From: Bosea sp. (in: a-proteobacteria)
Lineage (GTDB): Bacteria > Pseudomonadota > Alphaproteobacteria > Rhizobiales > Beijerinckiaceae
Assembly (NCBI GenBank): GCA_023910605.1
Contig: JAAVVV010000001.1
Span: forward strand, 2,656,698 to 2,720,697
Reading direction: 5' to 3'
Length of the DNA stretch: 64,000 bases
Below, one piece after another: positions 47,930-56,675 of this stretch (its first letter is position 1; every line of letters begins with the position of its first letter). The notes below the pieces were generated by a model, which saw only the letters and a list, made by a program, of their open reading frames with translations, had not been told where the DNA came from and did no database searches. Both the position numbers and the translations under genes were made by a program.

Positions 47930-50302
47930 TCAGCGAGGAATGCTGGCAAAGCCGCCTAGCAGCGGCATGAGCGCAAGGCTCGGTGCCTCTCCGGACCGTC
48001 CCGGCACGACAACCGTGGTCGCACCAACTATAGGAATTCCCGCAACGACTTCCGGTAGCGCTGACTCCGGCTCAGCCTTGCGCAACGACTGCATCAAATC
48101 GACGAAACTATCGGAAAGACATCCGATCGCGGTTCCATCGTGATCTCCGATCCTCAGGATCAGACGGCTTTCATCATCAAGATATGCAGCCACTCTCGGT
48201 TCATCGGTCGCAGCACGCCATATACTTGAGATCAAGTTTGCCACATTGACGACGTGGCTCGAACGCACGAACTCGGTCCAGTCGACGAGATCCCCCTCAA
48301 GGCCGATCTCCATCAGGCGATGATCGGGGCGTGCGGCCCAAAAGCGTTCCGGTTCTCCAGTCGTGTAAAACTTTCGCGGATTAATCCATCCAGTTCGAAG
48401 TTCCGTGCTGGCACGAGTTGCTCCGACATATAGAGTGCGGGCTTCCTCGGCCCAGTTCACCTCGTCGCCATACGGTGCCTGCGCGAGCAACAGCATGACC
48501 CGCTCGGCCTCTCGCCCCTTGATCCCATGGATCGTCGACAGCAACGGTCCCGAGCTTCCCTCATGGTCGCTCAGCAGTTCCAGCGGCGGATCTGCAAGAC
48601 CTTTGGCGATATTGCCAACCGAGATGTCTTTGCGGCCTGAAGTATCCAGATCGAGCAGGATTTCCCAACACTCATCGAGATTGCGCAATGGCGCTGGGCT
48701 CAACGCCTCAAAGATGGACCGGAAGTCGTTCTGCGACATACGGGTTGCCGACGGCAGGCCGCCGAGCAATGCCCCGATCCATGCCTCAACTCTTGGCGGT
48801 CGGTCGGGTAGCCTGAGCCTGAAACTTCTACCAACCGCACGCATGTGTTCGGCAGCAGTGAAAAGTCCGCGACGGCTTCGTGTCAGGATTAGGCCGCCTA
48901 TTGTGGATGGATGAACTACAAACCTTGTGACGTCGGTCTCAACGGCAGCGGTGCTGATCTGCTCTCGAATACGAAAGTAGCCATCCCTTGAACCCACCGG
49001 ATCGTCTTTCAGGGTTTCGCGAACTGAGCGAAACATTTCCTTTAAGGCTTTTGTCCGGGTCCGGTGGTCGCATTCGAGCTGGTCACAAGTGAAATCGGCA
49101 TGCCTCGCGATTTCTGCCAGCAATGTGGATCCCTCAGCACCTCTCTGCTGATAGCCATAGATCGATTGCGCGAAATCTCCGAAGATCGTGATGCCACAGG
49201 AAGGATCCAGCAAGGCAAGAAGGGCCTCACACATCTCCTTGCGGTCACCGACCAGATCCTGCGCCTCATCAATGACCACGTGTTCCAGCAAACCAATGGC
49301 GTCCGCCACGAGTGGATTATCCGACCGCATCAGTCTTGTTGCAGCCTGAATGCTGGCGTCATGCCCGCCCGCAGCATATGCACCCGAAGCTGCGAGCAGG
49401 CGCGCCGCAAAAGAGTCGAACGTCCTGATCTGCAGCGCCGCTGCATTTGGCATATCGTGCAGGCGTCGACCGATCCTGTCGCGGATCTCTGCAACTGCGA
49501 TGCGGGTGAAACTGAGAAGCAGGATCCGTGAAGGGGCAAGGCCCTCGTCCTGCACAAGGGATATGACACGCTCGCAGGCTACATGAGTCTTGCCACTACC
49601 GGGGCCAGCCTCAACAACCATTCTCGATCCAGCAGGAGCATGCGCTACCCGCATTTGACCCTCATCGCGTTCAGCTACCTGGCTCGAAGGATCAGGGGTC
49701 TTGAAACTGAACCATTCATTCAGGAACGAGGCATTCTCTTCGCTCATCGACCATTTCTGATCGACATGATCGAAAGCTCCACTGAGCGAAAGGGCCCTGC
49801 GCAATGCGGCAGGCATCGGATCGTCGCCAGTCCAGCGTCCGATGGGCTCAAGGGCACGATGACCACTCAGTGAGACAGGTTCGTCAAATGACGCAAGCAC
49901 TTCGACAAGGCTCTCCGTCGCACCGCCGGCTACTTCGGGAAAAAGTCTTTCACAACCAGTTCCAACCAAGGTGCCATGATCTCCAAGAGCTACGACCGTG
50001 CCATCCGGCAGTGAGATCCGACGCTCCGGCAGGGCCACCAGAACTGGCTCACCGCGCATCGTGCCGTAGCCAATGTCCTTCAACTCGCACAGTGCGTCGA
50101 TAACGCTACCGATGCGGGCTGCAGCCTCCACGCTGTCCGAGTCATCCACGAACTGCGACACCCAACTCACAACCTCGGTGCGGCTGAGGCCACGACGTGC
50201 ATGGACGATCCGTCGGACCAGATCCGCGATGGCACTTATGCTGCCGTCCCCCGGCACATCTGGCGTGGGCAGGCCAAGGGCAAGCGCAGATTCAGAAGTC
50301 AC
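47930..50302 (-). CDS. UvrD/PcrA-like superfamily 1 helicase
   Basis: A 790-residue protein starting at GTG 50302 with a good ribosome site (GAGAGG). The first 215 residues are unlike any helicase I recognise. Then come Walker A EAGPGSGKTHVACERVISLV near residue 232, motif Ia LLLSFTRIAVAEI, Walker B VVIDEAQDLVGDRKEM, FGDFAQSIYGYQ, LECDHRTRTKAL, and late motifs GSSGPLLSTIHGIKGREAERVMLLLAQA with EEARTLYVGATRAS. These identify a 3'-5' SF1A helicase of the UvrD/Rep class. The last 150 residues are again novel. It is the first gene of the minus operon, before drmA, and starts 32 bases from the divergent operon. Confidence 0.92.
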   Translation of the reverse strand: MTSESALALGLPTPDVPGDGSISAIADLVRRIVHARRGLSRTEVVSWVSQFVDDSDSVEAAARIGSVIDALCELKDIGYGTMRGEPVLVALPERRISLPDGTVVALGDHGTLVGTGCERLFPEVAGGATESLVEVLASFDEPVSLSGHRALEPIGRWTGDDPMPAALRRALSLSGAFDHVDQKWSMSEENASFLNEWFSFKTPDPSSQVAERDEGQMRVAHAPAGSRMVVEAGPGSGKTHVACERVISLVQDEGLAPSRILLLSFTRIAVAEIRDRIGRRLHDMPNAAALQIRTFDSFAARLLAASGAYAAGGHDASIQAATRLMRSDNPLVADAIGLLEHVVIDEAQDLVGDRKEMCEALLALLDPSCGITIFGDFAQSIYGYQQRGAEGSTLLAEIARHADFTCDQLECDHRTRTKALKEMFRSVRETLKDDPVGSRDGYFRIREQISTAAVETDVTRFVVHPSTIGGLILTRSRRGLFTAAEHMRAVGRSFRLRLPDRPPRVEAWIGALLGGLPSATRMSQNDFRSIFEALSPAPLRNLDECWEILLDLDTSGRKDISVGNIAKGLADPPLELLSDHEGSSGPLLSTIHGIKGREAERVMLLLAQAPYGDEVNWAEEARTLYVGATRASTELRTGWINPRKFYTTGEPERFWAARPDHRLMEIGLEGDLVDWTEFVRSSHVVNVANLISSIWRAATDEPRVAAYLDDESRLILRIGDHDGTAIGCLSDSFVDLMQSLRKAEPESALPEVVAGIPIVGATTVVVPGRSGEAPSLALMPLLGGFASIPR

Positions 50303-50334
50303 ACAGCACCTCTCGAGAGACTTGCCAAATATGA
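50303..50334. promoter_or_regulatory. Very short divergent intergenic region with palindrome
   Basis: Only 32 bases separate the starts of the two operons. The perfect 10-bp palindrome CTCTCGAGAG at 50310-50319 sits in the middle and overlaps the ribosome site of the UvrD-like gene. A shared promoter must reach into one or both coding regions, so the two operons are likely controlled together. I could not define -35 and -10 elements. Confidence 0.5.
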
Positions 50335-53300
50335 TTGACGTTCAGACAGTTAGTAGTCAACCTTGCTGTGATTGCTTCGGACTGGCGTCGTGGTGACCTT
50401 GTTCAGCGAACTTATGTGGGCTCGGATGGAAAGATGCAGAGTGCGAATGTTCTGGCAGACCGACATCAGGCGCTTGCCGAACAATTTACAAGCCTCGGTC
50501 GGGCGCGAGGCGAACTGCCCGTCTTCGCCATTGAGCACGGGCTCGACGAGCTGGCGCTGGAAGAACTGAGAAAGACAGTCTCGCGACAGATCGAGAAGGA
50601 TCCGCAACTCGCGGGGGCTGTGTGGTCGTGGAGCTATCTTCCGTTGGTCGTGATCGCCACGGAGGTAGGATACCGATACCGCGGCACCGGAACGGATTTC
50701 TGGCCAGTGCTCTCTCAGGAAATCGGAACCGAGGCGGGTCCTGCATTCCGATCTGGTCTGTCTCGTCTGTTCGAACTCGGACACGATAGGTTTCGCCTCG
50801 CGCAGCCCGGCGACAGTCCGTGGGAGCGCCATTTCCCTCATATCTCATGGCCGATCGGCAACTCCGTTGTGCCACTTGAGATTCAGCCCCAGCTCGCAGA
50901 CGCGCTCAGACGTGCTGTCAGGGCAGGAGTTCCAGCCGACGACACCGAAAGGCTGCTGGAGCACCTCAGAGCGCTTGCGGCGGGGCATGCAAGTCGTCGC
51001 TTCGAGAACTGGCTCCTGCAGAGGGACCTTGCTCTTGAGGTCATGCGCCGGCTTCTTGCGCCTCGGTCAGCCGGCTGGCTTTCAGAGGACTTTCTGCTAC
51101 GGATCGACCAAGATATCCGAAAAGATTGGGGCGCACTGCGAGCGATCACTGAAGCACGGAAGACCGTCGCAAGAAGAACGGCGCGCCTCGCACAGATTGT
51201 ATCATCCCGGTACGTTCTTGGACTCAGGGATGGCGCACCGAGCCACCTAGTCATTCGTGGGCCAGCATTGCCGGCTCAGCTGCGCGACGAAGTGATCGGC
51301 GTTTTGCGCATACATGGTGACCGCATACGGGCCATTAATGGGATGCAGGCACTCCCTCTTGGCTCATTCCTTGCTGGCGGTGAAATCGCCTTGAAAAGCG
51401 TCTTCCCTTTCCCGGCAACCCCTTTGCGCAGGGACGACGCCCTCAATGTCGATGAGGGAACTGCAAATACAGCAATGGAACGTCTGCAGCCGCTCGAGCC
51501 GGAGTTTTTTGCTGTTGAGTCCAATGATCTTACAGCTAGCGCCGTTTTTCCGGACGACAAGCTGCAACCTGGGTCCAGAATCATCCAGTTCATTCGTGCA
51601 GATGGCTACGGAAATCTCGAATCTCGAACCTTGGAAACATCTATCCCTTCGGACATCGAGTTTTTACGGCGCCGAGGATTTGTGATTGCAGACCGCGTTC
51701 CAAGTCTACAGCTTTTGGGGTTACCTGCACCAGGGTCTTCAAACAGGTTTCTTAGTGACTTTCCTATCCTCGTTGCGCAGCGAGGCGTCGCAGGCGGTGA
51801 ACTCCTCCTTGATGGGTCGGTTGCCTCAGGCGAACTTCTGAGCATCCGCGGTATCGAGCGGAAAGCACTTAGACCAGACGTCGGCCGACATCTGATCGAA
51901 CTCGCTGAAGGTCGAGAGATCGACAGGCTGGATTTCGAAGTCATAGAGCCGCCGGACGTTGAACCAGCAACGGTGAAGTTACTGCCAGCCAACGCAAATG
52001 TCTCCGATCTCGCATCAGGGCATATCGAGATCAACATAACCGCTCCCCTCGCACTTGAGGCTGTCGCGATCCGCGTTCGAGTGATTTCACCGAACGAGAC
52101 AGCCCTCGTTTCCGAAGGTGTGATCGAACGGTTGCCCGCAAGGATAACTGGACGTTCTCCAATCCTGTATAAAATCCAGACACAGTTGGCTGGGCTCCAA
52201 TCCAACGAATCCGGCTTGCGACTGCATGTCGAAGCCGAAGGACTTCTGGAGAAGGTCTTCTCGCTTCCACCAGTTCGCCGCGAGATTCGCTATGACGGGG
52301 ATACGGGCAATTGGATTGGGATCGGAGATGACGAAAAAGTCCTGGCATCGATCGGCGCCGCCGTCGGAGCACCCCTTCTCGGCGCAGGAAATTCTGACTC
52401 GAAAGGAACCCGACTGATCTTGCCAGATGCTCCTGACCACGAGGCGCTGCCGGCGGGTATCATCTTTTCAGGACCAGCTTCCACTCGACTTGGCCTAGTT
52501 AATCGCAGCCGAATATCACTGCCCACACTACTTCGGGAGCCGACTTCAAGCGAGAACGGCGTTGGGCTCATCGAACTGGCCCGTGCGAATGTTGCGTGGC
52601 AACTTGCAGAAGCGCGTGATCTTCTTGGAAACTGGCAACGATGGTCGGTAGTAGAAGGGCTTGAGGCCGCCTTGATTGAACAGCTTTGCGGAGCGAGATG
52701 GCGTAAACTGGAAACTGAAATCGATCCGTCTTTCGCTGACTTTTATTCGGCGTTGTTGCTGTTTATCGTCGAGATTTGGGACAGTACCAAGGGTGGTCGA
52801 CCGCAACTAGACAATGCTCGGGATCGCGATTTTCTGTCGAGTAGAATAATTCAAAAGATGAAGGAGGTCCTACCCGATCCGCAAACTGCAGCCACGAACA
52901 TCGACGATGACATGGCGGGTGCCTTAGATCTGGCGATGGAAGACGCTTACGATGAGTTGAGCGCGGCTGTCGAAGCTCGAGGTGACACGCCAGAGTTCTC
53001 TTGTGCAGTTGGTTTTCTCACAGATGACTGGAGATCCGCATTCAGAAAAGCGGGGGATGCCCAAAGACTCTTGACTTTTGGACCGTATATTTTGCCCGAT
53101 GCGAGGTGGTCTGCACTCGTGCGACCATTCTACAGCGAACTTACCGAAGACGATTTGGTTGACCTGCTGGATTCCGTCCATGTCGACGCCTTCCGGCGAC
53201 CTGGGCTGCGCTGGCTCGGACGTCCTGAGATCCGAGCCATGTTACAGTTGTGGCTTTCGCCAAAGGCGATGGTGGAAACAGAAGGTTGGCGAAAGCTTCT

Positions 53301-53403
53301 GGCAAAGGGACTCTCGGACATCCGAACGAGTAGAGCCGTGCGCTACGTAGCACTTCGACGGAAACTCGCACTTGGAGACCTTCCTGACGGGAGTCCCAGC
53401 TAA
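50335..53403 (+). CDS. Large protein of unknown family in the DISARM-like module
   Basis: A frame of up to 1022 residues. I recognise no domain. The N-terminal 200 residues contain an aromatic-rich block (LAGAVWSWSYLPLVVIATEVGYRYRG, then WERHFPHISWPIGNSVVPLEIQ), the middle is beta-rich, and residues about 750-1020 are helical and acidic. There is no Walker motif, no Cys cluster and no obvious nuclease signature. The start is unsure: TTG 50335, GTG 50368 and ATG 50434 are all possible, and 50434 has the best ATG context. Its TAA overlaps the ATG of the SNF2-type gene by one base, so the two are translationally coupled. GC is visibly lower than the core genome (47% in the 60 bases from 52741, counted by hand). 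It may be a sensor or scaffold; that is inference. Confidence 0.75.
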   Translation: MTFRQLVVNLAVIASDWRRGDLVQRTYVGSDGKMQSANVLADRHQALAEQFTSLGRARGELPVFAIEHGLDELALEELRKTVSRQIEKDPQLAGAVWSWSYLPLVVIATEVGYRYRGTGTDFWPVLSQEIGTEAGPAFRSGLSRLFELGHDRFRLAQPGDSPWERHFPHISWPIGNSVVPLEIQPQLADALRRAVRAGVPADDTERLLEHLRALAAGHASRRFENWLLQRDLALEVMRRLLAPRSAGWLSEDFLLRIDQDIRKDWGALRAITEARKTVARRTARLAQIVSSRYVLGLRDGAPSHLVIRGPALPAQLRDEVIGVLRIHGDRIRAINGMQALPLGSFLAGGEIALKSVFPFPATPLRRDDALNVDEGTANTAMERLQPLEPEFFAVESNDLTASAVFPDDKLQPGSRIIQFIRADGYGNLESRTLETSIPSDIEFLRRRGFVIADRVPSLQLLGLPAPGSSNRFLSDFPILVAQRGVAGGELLLDGSVASGELLSIRGIERKALRPDVGRHLIELAEGREIDRLDFEVIEPPDVEPATVKLLPANANVSDLASGHIEINITAPLALEAVAIRVRVISPNETALVSEGVIERLPARITGRSPILYKIQTQLAGLQSNESGLRLHVEAEGLLEKVFSLPPVRREIRYDGDTGNWIGIGDDEKVLASIGAAVGAPLLGAGNSDSKGTRLILPDAPDHEALPAGIIFSGPASTRLGLVNRSRISLPTLLREPTSSENGVGLIELARANVAWQLAEARDLLGNWQRWSVVEGLEAALIEQLCGARWRKLETEIDPSFADFYSALLLFIVEIWDSTKGGRPQLDNARDRDFLSSRIIQKMKEVLPDPQTAATNIDDDMAGALDLAMEDAYDELSAAVEARGDTPEFSCAVGFLTDDWRSAFRKAGDAQRLLTFGPYILPDARWSALVRPFYSELTEDDLVDLLDSVHVDAFRRPGLRWLGRPEIRAMLQLWLSPKAMVETEGWRKLLAKGLSDIRTSRAVRYVALRRKLALGDLPDGSPS

Positions 53404-56381
53404 TGGACCACTACCTCAGGTTCGTTAACGGTGTTCAGGCGTTGCGGCGAAGGGTCTCAGCGCTCGATATCGGTTTGGGTGGTGCGCTTGGGGTCGCCGC
53501 TGATCCTTTGCCGCACCAGATTGCAACGGTCCGTCGAGTGCTTGGGGACTCCCATATCCGTCACTTGATTTCCGACGAGGTAGGGCTCGGAAAGACCGTA
53601 CAAGCGTTGATGATCGTCAATGCCATTCGCTGGCAACACCCGGGACACCGGACACTGGTGATTGCACCGGACAATCTGTTGTCGCAGTGGCAGGAGGAGT
53701 GCTGGATCAGAGGTCACATAATGCCTGCGATCGCTGGTGCGGTCGGAGATGGTACAAAAGACGAGCGGTCGCCCGTCACGCTGGCGCGTCCGCGCGACCT
53801 GATGACACGTCACGGACAGGAGGGGCGAACCATCAACGCAGACCCGGCTGTCTTCGATCTACTGATCGTTGACGAGCCCCAGACAATGCCGCGTGAGACG
53901 ATTCAGGCCATCTCCCAAGCATCGGATGAATTTCGGCAGGTGCTTGTCCTGTCCGCAACACCTAGACTAGGCGACCCTCTTTGGCGCGAACCGATCTTGC
54001 GAATGATCGAACCGGAGGCTGCTGCGCTTGCTCGGATGGAAGGCCGGAACGTTGCTGAAGTTCTTGAAGACCGTGAGGCCGCGGCAGTCACGGCTCTGAA
54101 CGGATCAGATTACTCGGAAGACTGGACCCAAGGTTTCCTGCAGTCGGGAGCGGCACGGCGCATCATCAGGAACGGTCGCTCCGACTGGGGTGAGTATCTG
54201 CCGCAGCGCCGAAATCACGAGGTTCGGCTGCAACCCCTTACTTTCGAGCGAATGCGGCATGAGATCGCTGCTATGGTGCTGGAAGCTGCAGACCCAGCCC
54301 AAGGCATCCAGGGACCTGCGTGGACGGCTGCACGAGCCCTCCAGCGTAGCGCGAGAGCTGCAAGAACGGTTCTCACAGAACTGGCAACACGGGGAGGGTC
54401 TGTCGCTGAACTGGCAGATGCCGCCCTCATCAAGTCACTCGAGGATCCCGGCGACAGTCGCCTCGAGGCCTTGCTCGACATCCTTTCGGAGGAATGGTGC
54501 CGCGATGAGGATCGCGCATTCATCGTCGTCTGCGGAGACAATCCGACGATCGACATGTTGCGTGTAGCGCTTCCGAGGTACTTCCCTTTCCTTGCAGATG
54601 CTATCTCCGTGCTGCGGCGCCCCGCAGCGACAGATGTGGAAGGGGTCACCAACCTTCGCGAGATCCAGGAAACACTCGCACCTTTGTTGTATGGCAAAAA
54701 CCGCCTTCTGCTCGTTGGCGACTGGGTGCAAGCTGGACTGAACCTGCACCACGTTGCCCAAGGGATCATCTTCTTCTCTTTGCCTTGGGAAATCGACGGA
54801 ATCGACCAGCTGATCGGCCGCGTGGACCGTCTTGGTCCTAATGATGACCGAAAGGGCTCGAGGCGTGTCATCGATATCTGGCGCATCCTTATCGAAGGGT
54901 CTCAGGAAGCCGCGATTGCCGACACAGTCGCAGCGCTCGGCGTTTTCGACGCTCCGCTGCCACCACTATCACCCGCGGAACTGGCTGAGCTGCAGACAGT
55001 GCTCGGGCGCGCTGCCATCAGGCGCAAGGCAGCTCTTTCGGTTGTTCCACTCACGGGAAGCGGCACAGGCCTGCCTTCTCGCTTCAAGGGGGCAGATCCC
55101 TTCACAAAGCAACAGGCAGCGGCCGACTTCAATCTTTGGTGTGAGAAACCTTGTCCCGGACCGGCCATGCTGTCTGAGCTCGCACGCCGCAAGGAGACAC
55201 CAATACGGCTAGAAGAGCGAGCAATCGGAGCATGGCTGAAAGCAATCACAGCTTCCAGCGACTTCGACATAGAGTACCGACGTGACAAGGTCGACGGCTA
55301 CGGGTTCCAGACGTTCTGGTATCATGGCATTGGTGAGCGAGGCCGCGCTGGCGAGAGCCCTTTCGCCCTGCCTGGTGTGTCCAGGGAAAGCTGGATGTCT
55401 GGACACCACCCGTTCATCTATCGGCGATCTGATATTTCTGCACCGCCTAGGAAAAGTGTCTTCACTGACGATGGAGAGCGTTCAGGAGATGGCGAAAGAT
55501 CAGGACGTCCATTACGCTTTTTCGATCATGGCGCAGAGCTGCACGACGCTCTAGTTGCTGGCTACACGGCTGCATGCCTGAATTCTTTCGGAACAGCGAA
55601 ACCAGTAGTGCAGACGAGCGTCAGGCTGCCGGAGGACCACCCAGCAAAAGGAATTGGCCCACTGGTGCTCATTTCGGTAGCGCAGATCGACCCGTGCCCA
55701 GATGAACTGCTCCCGCCATTATGGACGCCTGCAGCAAAGCAAATGCTTGAAGCCGCGCCGACAGATGCACAGAGGAGAGCACTCAGTGCCGACCGAAATG
55801 CACTTCAATCCCTCTTTCGCGCTCTCCAGCGCAAAATCAGAATCGCAGCACCATCAAGCTTAATTCGTGTTGGGTCATACAAGGCACGTGATGGCTGGCA
55901 AGACTTGACAGAAGAGGAAGTGGACCTTTGCCTTAAGCCAGTCACTTCTCGCACAAACAACGTTTTGGCCAAGGGTCGAATTCCACGCGTGCCCCTCGAG
56001 CGACATGATGCGGTGAATTCAATCCGTTCTCGACAAGTGGCCGCGATCAACTCAAAGGTGGAGCAGTACCGAGCTGCGGCTGTGAATAATGTCCGACAAG
56101 AGCTTGTGGGCTTCGCAAATCAAGTGAGCGCTCACTTTCTAGCGGAAATCAGAAATCGAGAGATGGCCTTGGAGCGCCGTAGACAGTCACCACCCCAAGC
56201 TGGCCCAGTCGAACTTTGGCAGGGTCAGGTGGCCGCTTTGGAAAGATCGCTGGCGATGGGCCGTCTGAACTTTTCGGAAGCGACCACCTTTCTTCAAGGT
56301 TTTGCTAGCGGGAGCAGCTTTTTCGTAATAATTCAGCCCTTCACGGCTCTCATGGCGCTCATCCCAGACGATTGGACATAG
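53403..56381 (+). CDS. SNF2-family helicase-like ATPase (DrmD-like)
   Basis: A 992-residue SF2 protein. Motif I is DEVGLGKTVQALMIVNAI near residue 60, motif Ia LVIAPDNLLSQW, motif II LLIVDEPQTMP (DEPQ instead of the usual DEAH), and motif III VLSATPRLGDPLWREP. In the second RecA domain lie GDWVQAGLNLHHVAQGIIFFSLPWEIDGIDQLIGRVDRLGPNDDR (motif VI). The last 450 residues are unlike standard SNF2 proteins and end in a coiled region. Canonical class 1 DISARM uses the SNF2-type protein DrmD, so this is a candidate equivalent, but the sequence has not been compared. It is translated with the preceding 1022-residue gene. Confidence 0.85.
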   Translation: MDHYLRFVNGVQALRRRVSALDIGLGGALGVAADPLPHQIATVRRVLGDSHIRHLISDEVGLGKTVQALMIVNAIRWQHPGHRTLVIAPDNLLSQWQEECWIRGHIMPAIAGAVGDGTKDERSPVTLARPRDLMTRHGQEGRTINADPAVFDLLIVDEPQTMPRETIQAISQASDEFRQVLVLSATPRLGDPLWREPILRMIEPEAAALARMEGRNVAEVLEDREAAAVTALNGSDYSEDWTQGFLQSGAARRIIRNGRSDWGEYLPQRRNHEVRLQPLTFERMRHEIAAMVLEAADPAQGIQGPAWTAARALQRSARAARTVLTELATRGGSVAELADAALIKSLEDPGDSRLEALLDILSEEWCRDEDRAFIVVCGDNPTIDMLRVALPRYFPFLADAISVLRRPAATDVEGVTNLREIQETLAPLLYGKNRLLLVGDWVQAGLNLHHVAQGIIFFSLPWEIDGIDQLIGRVDRLGPNDDRKGSRRVIDIWRILIEGSQEAAIADTVAALGVFDAPLPPLSPAELAELQTVLGRAAIRRKAALSVVPLTGSGTGLPSRFKGADPFTKQQAAADFNLWCEKPCPGPAMLSELARRKETPIRLEERAIGAWLKAITASSDFDIEYRRDKVDGYGFQTFWYHGIGERGRAGESPFALPGVSRESWMSGHHPFIYRRSDISAPPRKSVFTDDGERSGDGERSGRPLRFFDHGAELHDALVAGYTAACLNSFGTAKPVVQTSVRLPEDHPAKGIGPLVLISVAQIDPCPDELLPPLWTPAAKQMLEAAPTDAQRRALSADRNALQSLFRALQRKIRIAAPSSLIRVGSYKARDGWQDLTEEEVDLCLKPVTSRTNNVLAKGRIPRVPLERHDAVNSIRSRQVAAINSKVEQYRAAAVNNVRQELVGFANQVSAHFLAEIRNREMALERRRQSPPQAGPVELWQGQVAALERSLAMGRLNFSEATTFLQGFASGSSFFVIIQPFTALMALIPDDWT

Positions 56382-56675
56382 TGTGGGGCACTGTCAGGGG
56401 AAAATCAGCTTGCGTGATGCGGCTGGACGGGGCTCAGCCGCCATCGTTCCACCGAACGCGGACCTTTGACCCTGCTCATTGGGCGAAGGGCTCGACATCG
56501 GCGGCGTGGGTGACGTGGCACTTATCCCTACGGTGGTGCAGGACAAGCGTCGGCGGGAGGCTCGACGCCGACCACGGCGAGCCGCGCACCGTGGACAGCA
56601 TGGACAAGGCAAAGACGACGCCATCAGGAGTATAGGACAGCGCCCCGGGGACCTGTGGTTGCGCCCCGAGCTTTT
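56382..56675. other. Gene-poor stretch with a degenerate insertion-element end
   Basis: 294 bases without a convincing gene. On the minus strand a short frame reads STPPMSSPSPNEQGQRSAFGG, then TMAAEPRPAASRKLIFP, which resembles the kind of tail seen at the ends of decayed insertion elements, and TGTCAGGGGAAAATCAG at 56392-56408 looks like an element terminus. I cannot name the family. Confidence 0.35.

Noticed and set aside
41243..56381. Dpd (7-deazapurine DNA modification) cluster
   Set aside because: It also has several helicases, but no DpdA tRNA-guanine transglycosylase-like gene or preQ0-related gene is present, and DrmA/DrmB features fit DISARM.
41243..56381. BREX, Druantia or Zorya
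   Set aside because: No PglX/PglZ, no DruE-size helicase and no MotAB-like ZorA/ZorB.
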